Source: Caldisericota bacterium
GTDB lineage: Bacteria; Caldisericota; Caldisericia; Caldisericales; Caldisericaceae
Assembly (NCBI GenBank): GCA_030642335.1
Contig: DAOWNX010000058.1
Location: forward strand, 1 to 6,250
DNA: 6,250 nt
Direction: 5' to 3'
Position numbers and translations under genes: made by a program. Within the stretch, counting starts at the first letter, position 1, and every line of letters starts with the position of its first letter. Below the pieces are notes generated by a model. It was not told the origin of the DNA and ran no database searches. It was given only the letters and a program-made list of their open reading frames with translations. Shown here piece by piece: positions 1 through 6,220 of the stretch.

Positions 1-960
1 GAAAAAGAATTTGGCAGAGGCGCTGTGATGCGTTTGGGTGACAAACGAGTCAGTTTTGGTATTGATGCAATTCCTACTGGAATTTACTCACTTGATATTG
101 CGCTTGGTGTTGGAGGCTTTCCAAGGGGGAGAGTTGTTGAAATTTTTGGACCGGAGGGAACAGGCAAAACAACGCTCGCGCTTGAAGCAATTGCATCTGC
201 ACAGAGATTGGGTGGGAAAGCACTTTTTGTGGATGTGGAGCATGCTTTTTCGCCTGAATATGCTGCAAATCTGGGAATTGATGTGGATAACTTAATTGTT
301 TCTCAGCCTGATTATGCAGAGCAAGCACTTGACATTATTGATATGTTTGTAAGGTCGGCTACAGTAGATATCTGCGTGCTGGATTCTGTTGCGGCACTCG
401 TGCCAAAAGTAGAGCTTGAGGGAGATATGGGTGATTCTTATATGGGTCTTCAAGCTCGTTTGATGTCTCAAGCTTTAAGAAAACTCACCGGTTCAATTAG
501 TAAATCAAAAACCTGTGTAATATTTATTAATCAGTTAAGAGAGAAGATCGGGGTTTTTTTTGGTAATCCCGAGGTAACTCCGGGTGGCAGGGCTTTGAAA
601 TTTTATTCATCCGTGAGGGTAGATGTAAGGAGAGTGGAAAGATTAAAAAATAAAGGTGAAACGTATGGGAATAGGTTGAAGATTAAGGTGGTGAAAAACA
701 AAGTAGCTCCACCCTATAAAGAAGCTCTTGTCGATTTAATTTTTGGGAAAGGCGTGAGTAGAGAAAGAGATTTATTTGATATAGGAGTAAATGCTGACAT
801 TATTACAAAGGCTGGTTCTTTTTATTCCTATGGAGAGGTAAAACTAGGGCAGGGAAGAGATAATTCACTTCAATTTGTAAAAATGCATCCGGAATTATTT
901 GATAAAATAGAGAAAGAAGTGAGAGACAAATTCTTCCCTAAGAATCCAACGAATGCATAA
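1..960 (+). CDS. recA: Recombinase RecA (5'-partial)
   Basis: RecA is the DNA strand-exchange ATPase that forms filaments on single-stranded DNA, drives homologous recombination and triggers LexA cleavage. The reading frame is open from base 1, and its first residues (EKEFGRGAVMRLGD) match the conserved RecA N-terminus, so about 17-20 residues lie upstream; the GTG at 25 is not the start. Of 319 visible residues, the P-loop GPEGTGKT is at 50-57, the catalytic glutamate in VEHA is residue 80, the Walker B aspartate (VLDSVAAL) is residue 128, loop L1 (LEGDMGDS) follows, FINQLR carries the glutamine equivalent to E. coli Q194, loop L2 (IGVFFGNPEVTPGG) holds the conserved Phe, and KVVKNKVAPP holds the interface lysines. 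The P-loop departs from the usual GPESSGKT. The C-terminus ends basic (FFPKNPTNA), without the acidic tail seen in E. coli. It overlaps recX by 8 bases. Its promoter and any SOS box lie outside the window. Confidence 0.98.
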   Translation, partial: EKEFGRGAVMRLGDKRVSFGIDAIPTGIYSLDIALGVGGFPRGRVVEIFGPEGTGKTTLALEAIASAQRLGGKALFVDVEHAFSPEYAANLGIDVDNLIVSQPDYAEQALDIIDMFVRSATVDICVLDSVAALVPKVELEGDMGDSYMGLQARLMSQALRKLTGSISKSKTCVIFINQLREKIGVFFGNPEVTPGGRALKFYSSVRVDVRRVERLKNKGETYGNRLKIKVVKNKVAPPYKEALVDLIFGKGVSRERDLFDIGVNADIITKAGSFYSYGEVKLGQGRDNSLQFVKMHPELFDKIEKEVRDKFFPKNPTNA

Positions 961-1384
961 TGATGAGCAATCGGCATTTAATTATTCGTTATATTTACTT
1001 TCATTTAAAGATTATTCTGAATATGAATTAAGAAAGAAATTAGCAGGTAATTTTGATGTTTGTTTTGTTGACAGCACTATCGCAAAATTAAAGGAGAAAG
1101 GGCTGCTTTCTGATAAGCAATATGTGGAAAAGATAATAAGAAGATATGGGAGTATTAAGAAATATGGATATTTTAAAGTGGAGCAAGAGCTCCGTAGACG
1201 TGGTTTGAAAAAAGAAGCCTATGAAAATCTTCTAAACGAGATATATACTGAGGCTAAAGAGGAAGAAAATGCTCTATCTATTGCATTTAAAAGGCCACGT
1301 GAGAAGCTAGGGAAATATCTCTTAAGTAGAGGTTATCGTTCATATATTGTTCGGAAAGTCCTTGCCCTTTTGGAAAAAGAATAG
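953..1384 (+). CDS. recX: RecA regulatory protein RecX
   Basis: RecX is a small helical protein that binds RecA filaments and modulates, usually inhibits, their extension and ATPase activity. The 143-residue product is at the short end of the family. Three family blocks are visible: an N-terminal repeat (YSLYLLSFKDYSEYELRKKL), a central repeat (LLSDKQYVEKIIRRYG, then VEQELRRRGL), and a C-terminal repeat (RPREKLGKYLLSRGY). The protein is rich in Lys, Arg and Glu, as expected. The ATG at 953 is the only usual start in frame: the frame has a stop at 920-922, and later starts would cut into the first repeat. No Shine-Dalgarno sequence precedes it, so translation is probably coupled to the end of recA, which it overlaps by 8 bases. 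The recA-recX order is classical and supports the call, which otherwise rests on moderate sequence similarity. Confidence 0.93.
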   Translation: MHNDEQSAFNYSLYLLSFKDYSEYELRKKLAGNFDVCFVDSTIAKLKEKGLLSDKQYVEKIIRRYGSIKKYGYFKVEQELRRRGLKKEAYENLLNEIYTEAKEEENALSIAFKRPREKLGKYLLSRGYRSYIVRKVLALLEKE

Positions 1385-1391
1385 GAGGTGA
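1383..1391 (+). promoter_or_regulatory. Shine-Dalgarno site of rny
   Basis: AGGAGGTGA is a full complement to the 3' end of 16S rRNA. It starts inside the recX stop codon (TAG, 1382-1384) and lies 8 bases (counting from AGGAGG) before a TTG at 1397. An in-frame GTG at 1388-1390 lies inside the site itself and cannot be the start it serves. This decides the rny start. Confidence 0.85.
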
Positions 1392-1396
1392 GGATT

Positions 1397-2953
1397 TTGT
1401 TAAGAGGAGAAGTACCATACATTGTTTATCTTACAATTAGTATAGTGATGCTTGTCTTAGGTGTGGTTCTAGGATATGTGTTTGGATCATATATATATAG
1501 AACGAAGATTGGCTCTCTTGATGAGTATGCAAAGAAAAAGAGAGAGGAAGCAGAGCGAGAAATTCAGGCAGAGCAAAGAGAGCATAGAATACAATTAAAG
1601 GAAGAGGTTGAAAGAAAACAAGAAGAACTTAAAAATAAATTTTATTTAAAGCAAAAAGAACTTCAGGAAATCGAAGATCGACTTATCCGAAAAGAAGAAG
1701 CTGCAGATAGAAAATTTTTAACTCTGGAGAAAAAAGAAAAAGAGCTTTCATATAAAGAAAAAGAACTTGGTCAGAAAGAACAGGAACTAAGAGGGAATGC
1801 TCAAAAAATAGATCAGGAACTTTCCCGCGTTGCGGATCTTTCAACAGAGGAAGCAAGGCAGATTATTTTAGATAGAATGGACAAGGTCCTGGAACATGAA
1901 TATGCTAAGAAAATAAGCGAAAAAGAAGAGGATTTACGAGAGACTGTTGAGAGAAAATCGAAGGAAATTCTATCAGGTGCGATGGAGAAATGTGCTGCAG
2001 ATTATGTGTCAGAAACAACAGTTTCCGTTGTTCCTTTACCATCCGATGAATTAAAGGGAAGAATTATTGGAAGAGAAGGAAGGAATATCCGAACTTTTGA
2101 AACGTTGACAGGCGTGGATATACTTGTAGATGATACTCCAGAGGCTGTGACGCTTTCTTGTTTCGATCCTATTAGAAGGGAAGTGGCAAGAAAAGCATTA
2201 GAGCATCTAATTATAGATGGAAGGATACATCCTGCAAGAATAGAAGAATTTGTCCAAGAGTCTGAAAAAGAAATGGAACAGGCTCTATTAAAAGAGGCAG
2301 AAGATATTTTAGTGTCACTTTCTGTTCATAATATTCCTATTGAGTTAAAAAAGCTTATAGGAAAAATGAAATTTAGAACAAGCTATGGCCAAAATCTTAT
2401 GAGACATTCTATTGAAGTTGCAACTATTGCAGGAATTTTGGCTTCTGAGCTTGGCGAAAATTCTGCGCTTACAAGAAGAGCTGGTTTACTGCACGATATC
2501 GGAAAAGTAATGGCAAGTGAGATCGAAGGGCCTCATGCGCTGATTGGTGCGGATTTACTCAGGCGTTATAATGAAGATCCTGCTGTAGTCCATGCTGTAT
2601 CTGCCCATCATAATGAGGTAAAGCCTGAAACTATTTTGGATGTAATTATACAAATAGCTGATACTGTTTCTGCAACAAGGCCAGGAGCAAGGCGAGAAAA
2701 TCTAGAATTGTATATAAAAAGACTTGAAGATATTGAAAAGATTGCAATGTCAGTTAAGGGAGTAAAAAAGGCTTATGTTGTACAGGCTGGCAGGGAACTT
2801 AGAATAATGGTAAACCCTGAAGATATAGGTGAAGAAAAAGCATTAACAATTTCCCACGACGTGGCAAAACAGATAGAGGAAGAAGTTGTTTACCCCGGCA
2901 TTATAAAAGTAACAGTTGTAAGAGAAACCCGTTATATAGATTATGCAAAATAG
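1397..2953 (+). CDS. rny: Ribonuclease Y (membrane-anchored endoribonuclease)
   Basis: RNase Y is the membrane-bound endoribonuclease that initiates mRNA decay, and processes some transcripts, in bacteria that mostly lack RNase E. From the TTG at 1397 the product is 518 residues, close to the 520 of B. subtilis. It has one N-terminal membrane helix (about residues 7-29), a long Lys/Glu/Gln-rich coiled coil (about 40-190), and a KH domain with the GRIIGREGRNIR loop (221-232). The HD phosphohydrolase domain shows RHSIEVA (H337), LLHDIGK (H366 and D367), GPHA (H380), HH at 404-405 and QIADT (D421). The C-terminus has the family ending YPGIIKVTV then RETR and YAK. The TTG start is chosen because a perfect Shine-Dalgarno lies 8 bases ahead; a GTG start at 1388 would add three residues but lies within that site. 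The start is 12 bases after recX, and the gene overlaps uvrC by 11 bases. All catalytic residues appear intact. Confidence 0.97.
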   Translation: MLRGEVPYIVYLTISIVMLVLGVVLGYVFGSYIYRTKIGSLDEYAKKKREEAEREIQAEQREHRIQLKEEVERKQEELKNKFYLKQKELQEIEDRLIRKEEAADRKFLTLEKKEKELSYKEKELGQKEQELRGNAQKIDQELSRVADLSTEEARQIILDRMDKVLEHEYAKKISEKEEDLRETVERKSKEILSGAMEKCAADYVSETTVSVVPLPSDELKGRIIGREGRNIRTFETLTGVDILVDDTPEAVTLSCFDPIRREVARKALEHLIIDGRIHPARIEEFVQESEKEMEQALLKEAEDILVSLSVHNIPIELKKLIGKMKFRTSYGQNLMRHSIEVATIAGILASELGENSALTRRAGLLHDIGKVMASEIEGPHALIGADLLRRYNEDPAVVHAVSAHHNEVKPETILDVIIQIADTVSATRPGARRENLELYIKRLEDIEKIAMSVKGVKKAYVVQAGRELRIMVNPEDIGEEKALTISHDVAKQIEEEVVYPGIIKVTVVRETRYIDYAK

Positions 2954-4577
2954 CCTCTTATTTCCAGAGGACATAAAGTATCTCCCCTCTTGCCCCGGAG
3001 TATATATTATGAAGGGTATTAAAGGGGAGATACTTTATGTAGGTAAAGCAAATATTCTTAAAAAAAGAGTTCAATCATATTTACGCCCCTCTGATCCTAA
3101 AACGACTGTCTTGGTCAAGAAAATAAAGACTGTTGATTTTATTGTAGTAAATTCGGGATCTGAGGCGCTTCTTCTAGAAAGTAATCTTATCAAAAAGTAT
3201 AAACCATGGTTTAATATAGTGCTTGTGGATGATGTAAACTATCCGTATATAAAGATAACAGATGAAAAATATCCCAGACTTTTGAAAGTGTATAGAAGGA
3301 GAGGTAAAAATGGTGAATATTTTGGCCCATTCCCCCATGGAAAAGCAATACAGCTCAGTATAAGGGCACTTAGAAAAGTATTCCCTGTAAGGACATGCAA
3401 CATAAAGATAACTGATGGTAAAAAAATAGAGCCGTGTCTTTTATACCATATGGGACTTTGCTCTGCGCCATGCGCACACAAGATTACTGCAAAAGAATAC
3501 AATAAAATTGTGGGGTCGCTGAAGCTTTTCTTAAGAGGAGAAGGAGATAAAATTGTTGAAACATTTAGAAAAGAGATGGAAAAAGCAAAAAACGATCTCG
3601 ATTTTGAAAAAGCAACTATATTTAGAGATGAATTGAAGGGAATTTTATCGATTTTGGAGAAGCAGAGAGTAGTTAGTGAAAAAAATGTGTCTTTTGATTT
3701 ATTTGCCCTGAAAATAGAGAAGGAGTTAGGTTGTATTACCGAAGTAAGTGTGAGGAACGGGAGAATTATTTATTCTTATCCTTTTATACTGAATGTTCCG
3801 GTGCAGAAGGAAAAGGGAGAGATTATGCAGGAATTTTTTCTTATGCATCCCTTTCATCTCAATAGCAGTAAAATTTACGTGGAATCAGTTCTTCCCGATA
3901 AAGAATTAATAAAGGAATTTGTGAAAGAAACAAAAGGATTCAAAATTCAGATTGCTACTCCGCGCGGGAAACTCCAGAAAAATATTTTATCTGTAGCACA
4001 GGAAAATGCGTCTACGCATCTAAAAAATTATATAGAAAAGCACAAGGGGTCAAGAAATAAAAAAGCACTCAACGGGCTGAGAGATATTTTTCATCTTAAA
4101 GAACTTCCTATGCGTATTGAAGGGTACGATATTTCTAATATTTCGGGGAAAGATGCTGTAGGTTCTATGGTTGTTTTTACGGAAGGAAAGCCAGACAAAA
4201 ATGAATACAGAAAATTTCGAATTAAATATGTAGAAGGCCCCAATGATTATGCTATGCTAAAGGAAGTATTGTTCAGAAGGTTCAAAAACGATTCAGCTTC
4301 TTTTAAGAGAGATCCTGATATTATTTTGATTGATGGTGGGAAAGGGCAATTAAGTGCGGCAATGAAAATTAAAAAGTTGATGGAACTAAAAGTATTTGTT
4401 GCATCCATTGCAAAAAAAGAAGAGCTAATTTTTGTAGAAGGGAGAAGAGAACCTATAAAACTCTCAAGAGATTCAGAGGAGCTTATGCTTTTGCAGCGTG
4501 TCAGAGATGAATCTCATCGCTTTGCAAAAGCATATTTTCAAAAAGTTCACAAAAAATCTATGTTAAAGGAGGCGTAA
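2943..4577 (+). CDS. uvrC: Excinuclease ABC subunit C, lacking the C-terminal HhH module
   Basis: UvrC is the dual nuclease of nucleotide excision repair: recruited by UvrB to a lesion, it cuts the strand 3' and then 5' of the damage. In the 544-residue product, the GIY-YIG domain runs from about 14 to 95 (PGVY, YVGKA, R42, metal-site E79 in LESN, N91). Four cysteines at 152, 165, 173 and 177 match those proposed to hold an iron-sulfur cluster in E. coli UvrC. A UvrB-binding UVR motif (LDFEKATIFRDEL) is near 219-231. The RNase H-like domain carries the expected triad: D396 in GYDISN, D464 in LIDGGKGQL and H525 in RDESHRFA. The protein ends 19 residues after H525, so the tandem helix-hairpin-helix DNA-binding module normally found there is absent; most UvrCs have about 590-610 residues. 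The next gene's Shine-Dalgarno lies inside the final codons, which argues against a sequencing frameshift. There is no clear ribosome site; the start overlaps rny by 11 bases and is probably translationally coupled. Confidence 0.96.
   Translation: MQNSLLFPEDIKYLPSCPGVYIMKGIKGEILYVGKANILKKRVQSYLRPSDPKTTVLVKKIKTVDFIVVNSGSEALLLESNLIKKYKPWFNIVLVDDVNYPYIKITDEKYPRLLKVYRRRGKNGEYFGPFPHGKAIQLSIRALRKVFPVRTCNIKITDGKKIEPCLLYHMGLCSAPCAHKITAKEYNKIVGSLKLFLRGEGDKIVETFRKEMEKAKNDLDFEKATIFRDELKGILSILEKQRVVSEKNVSFDLFALKIEKELGCITEVSVRNGRIIYSYPFILNVPVQKEKGEIMQEFFLMHPFHLNSSKIYVESVLPDKELIKEFVKETKGFKIQIATPRGKLQKNILSVAQENASTHLKNYIEKHKGSRNKKALNGLRDIFHLKELPMRIEGYDISNISGKDAVGSMVVFTEGKPDKNEYRKFRIKYVEGPNDYAMLKEVLFRRFKNDSASFKRDPDIILIDGGKGQLSAAMKIKKLMELKVFVASIAKKEELIFVEGRREPIKLSRDSEELMLLQRVRDESHRFAKAYFQKVHKKSMLKEA
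4565..4572 (+). promoter_or_regulatory. Shine-Dalgarno site of the yvlD-like gene
   Basis: AAAGGAGG lies 7 bases ahead of the ATG at 4580 and is embedded in the last three sense codons of uvrC. It fixes the start of the membrane-protein gene. It also shows that the short end of uvrC is integrated with the downstream gene. Confidence 0.85.
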
Positions 4578-4579
4578 GC

Positions 4580-4939
4580 ATGAAAAGAAGAATTATAGCT
4601 TCTTGGATTATTAATGCTATTTCATTTTTTATTGTAAGTCAAATTGTGGCAGGAATGCAATTTGAGAATTTTGTGAGCGTATTGTTGGCAGGGATTGTGC
4701 TCGGCATTGTAAACGCAACACTGAAGCCACTTTTTATTGTCATTTCCATTCCTATAAGTGTGCTTACACTAGGTCTATTTCTTATCATTATCAACGCTAT
4801 AATGCTTGAAATTGTAGCGGCAATTGTTCCAGGATTTTTACTTGCTTCTTTTTGGACAGCTATATGGGGATCTATTCTTTTGTCGATTGTAAGTATGATT
4901 ATTATGCATGTGTTGTTTCCAAGGCGGAGAATTGCTTGA
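4580..4939 (+). CDS. YvlD / phage holin family 4 small membrane protein
   Basis: This is a 119-residue integral membrane protein of the widespread family often labelled 'phage holin family protein' (Pfam Phage_holin_4_2, B. subtilis YvlD). The label is historical: the family is chromosomal and its molecular role is not established. Four hydrophobic helices are visible at about 5-23, 34-55, 62-84 and 91-113. The family signatures present are VNATLKPL (44-51), the P-I-S-VLTLGLF turn (58-67), INAIMLEIV (71-79), VPGF (83-86) and FW (91-92), followed by a last helix and a basic tail (PRRRIA). The basic start (MKRR) suggests a cytoplasmic N-terminus; the equally basic C-terminus and the even helix count agree with both ends being inside. 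It begins 2 bases after uvrC with a strong ribosome site and overlaps the hflX start by 4 bases. Nothing nearby suggests a prophage. Confidence 0.88.
   Translation: MKRRIIASWIINAISFFIVSQIVAGMQFENFVSVLLAGIVLGIVNATLKPLFIVISIPISVLTLGLFLIIINAIMLEIVAAIVPGFLLASFWTAIWGSILLSIVSMIIMHVLFPRRRIA
4921..4929 (+). promoter_or_regulatory. Probable Shine-Dalgarno site of hflX
   Basis: AAGGCGGAG is a moderate match to the Shine-Dalgarno consensus (AAGG or GGAG, interrupted). Its GGAG (4926-4929) lies 6 bases before the TTG at 4936. The site is in the final codons of the membrane-protein gene and supports the TTG start in the TTGA overlap. Confidence 0.6.
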
Positions 4940-6189
4940 AAGAACAAGATAAAACTATATTAGTTGAAATTGTAGAATCAGGTAAAAGGGAAATTTCTTT
5001 GGATTCTTTTGAAGAATTTCGAACGCTTGTTCAAACGTTAAATCTTGAAATTGTTGCAGAGACAACACAAATTATAAAACAACCAAATTATGCATTTTTT
5101 ATTGGTAAAGGTAAACTGAATGAGATTAAACAGATTGTGAAACTGCTTGAGCCTAAATATGTTTTCGTTAATACTACACTTACATACCTTCAACTTAAGA
5201 ATATTTCCGCAGAGATTGGCGTTCCCTGCATTGATAGGGCTCATCTTATTCTTATGATATTTAGTATGAGAGCCAAAACAAGGGAAGGGAAGTTGCAAAT
5301 AGAACTTTCTGAATTGAAAATGCGTCTTCCCGATATTATACACAATGAGAAATTTCTTGACCAGCAGGTAGGTTCAGAGCTTGGATTAAAAGGACCTGGA
5401 GAGAAAAAGATAGAGGTTAGGCGGAGATTTGTTGAGCGTCGAATTAAAGGTTTAGAAAAGAAGCTATTAACTATTGGGAAACAGAGGGAATTAAGAAGGA
5501 AAAGGAGAAGGAAAAGCAACATGCCGATAATTGCAATTGTAGGATACACAAATAGTGGTAAATCTACGCTTTTAAATAGAATTACGTTATCTAACGCATA
5601 CGTTGAAAATATGCTTTTTTCAACCCTTGATACTCTTGTAAGAAAGAGCAACTTAAATGACGGCACAGAAGCATTATTTGTGGACACAATTGGTTTTATA
5701 AGGGATTTTCCGCATCCTTTGATATATGCTTTCCATTCTACTCTTGAAGAGGTTTTAGATGCATGGATTATTTTGCATGTTGTAGATGTATCTGTAGTAG
5801 ATTTTAGAGAGAAAATTGATTCTGTGGGAAAAACTTTGCTAGAGTTAAAAGCTTCACATATTCCGCGAATACTTGTTTTTAATAAAGCTGACAAAATTTC
5901 GGATGAGAAACTCATGCAATATAAAAACTTGTTTAAAGAGGCTACTTTTATTTCTGCACTGAACGGGGAAGGAATAGACAATCTCAAGGATAGAATTAGA
6001 AAAGAGCTTTCGCTGCTATTTACAAGGCACACTATACTTGTTCCTTATACAGAGCAAAACATTCTTGCGATGATCTATGAAGAAACGAGAGTATTGGAAC
6101 GGAGAGATAGCGAAGATGGAGTATACCTTGCTATTGAGGGATTTAAAGGAAATGTGGAAAAGTTTAAGCAGTTTTTTGTATTTCCTTGA
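4936..6189 (+). CDS. hflX: GTPase HflX (ribosome-associated)
   Basis: HflX is a GTPase of the Obg-HflX superfamily that binds the 50S subunit and splits stalled ribosomes during stress. From the TTG at 4936 the product has 417 residues. The N-terminal HflX domain shows FFIGKGK (54-60), DRAHLIL (100-106), TREGKLQIELSELKMRLP (115-132) and GPGEKK (153-158), followed by a helical, highly basic linker (RELRRKRRRK, 184-193). The G domain carries G1 GYTNSGKS (203-210), FSTLD in the G2 region, G3 DTIGF (250-254), HSTLEEVLDA, G4 NKAD (316-319) and G5 SAL (340-342). A short C-terminal domain follows. The TTG is preferred over an in-frame ATG at 4852, which lacks a ribosome site, would overlap the upstream gene by 88 bases and adds residues unlike the family. 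Oddities are GPGEKK where GPGETK is usual, TLDTLVR where TLDPTTR is usual, and a degenerate Gly-rich loop before GPGE. The GTP-binding motifs are intact. Confidence 0.95.
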   Translation: MKEQDKTILVEIVESGKREISLDSFEEFRTLVQTLNLEIVAETTQIIKQPNYAFFIGKGKLNEIKQIVKLLEPKYVFVNTTLTYLQLKNISAEIGVPCIDRAHLILMIFSMRAKTREGKLQIELSELKMRLPDIIHNEKFLDQQVGSELGLKGPGEKKIEVRRRFVERRIKGLEKKLLTIGKQRELRRKRRRKSNMPIIAIVGYTNSGKSTLLNRITLSNAYVENMLFSTLDTLVRKSNLNDGTEALFVDTIGFIRDFPHPLIYAFHSTLEEVLDAWIILHVVDVSVVDFREKIDSVGKTLLELKASHIPRILVFNKADKISDEKLMQYKNLFKEATFISALNGEGIDNLKDRIRKELSLLFTRHTILVPYTEQNILAMIYEETRVLERRDSEDGVYLAIEGFKGNVEKFKQFFVFP

Positions 6190-6202
6190 AAATCTTTTTT
6201 TT
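6146..6202 (+). terminator. Possible weak intrinsic terminator after hflX
   Basis: AAGGAAAT (6146-6153) is an exact inverted repeat of ATTTCCTT (6180-6187). The stem can continue inward through four G-T wobbles and four A-T pairs to a 10-base loop (6162-6171). A run of eight T (6195-6202) follows. The stem is AT-rich, overlaps the last hflX codons and is separated from the T-run by seven bases, so it departs from a canonical terminator and may be fortuitous. Confidence 0.35.
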
Positions 6203-6213
6203 ATGTATAAAAT
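6186..6213 (+). promoter_or_regulatory. Possible promoter before the next gene
   Basis: TTGAAA (6186-6191) resembles a -35 box. TATAAAAT (6206-6213) resembles a -10 box, with a spacing of 16 bases if the hexamer is read as TAAAAT (6208-6213). Transcription would start at about 6220, on or next to the ATG at 6221. In AT-rich DNA such matches arise by chance, so this is tentative. Confidence 0.35.
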
Positions 6214-6220
6214 TTAGTTT

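Noticed and set aside
550..565. An eight-T run in recA as a possible frameshift or slippage site
   Set aside because: The frame continues through the run and encodes the conserved loop L2 (IGVFFGNPE) without disruption, so there is no sign of an error or programmed shift.
1560..1960. Repetitive AAAGAA/GAAAAA tracts in rny as a DNA repeat
   Set aside because: These follow from Lys/Glu codons of the RNase Y coiled coil and have no regular DNA period.
4540..4580. uvrC truncated by a sequencing frameshift
   Set aside because: The three frames after 4577 show no HhH-like sequence. The region directly encodes another intact gene whose Shine-Dalgarno is inside the uvrC end.
4580..4939. Prophage holin or lysis gene
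   Set aside because: The family name contains 'phage holin', but the protein belongs to the chromosomal YvlD-type family. It is flanked by housekeeping genes, and no endolysin, structural or integrase gene is nearby.
4639..4947. A 102-codon open frame on the - strand opposite the membrane-protein gene
   Set aside because: It is antisense to a gene with clear family motifs and a strong ribosome site. Its composition mirrors that gene, and no independent start signal is seen.
5241..6032. A 263-codon open frame on the - strand opposite hflX
   Set aside because: It lies wholly antisense to the confidently identified hflX, has no recognisable motif and is Ser/Leu/Ile-rich, as expected from a reverse complement. 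It is a coding shadow.
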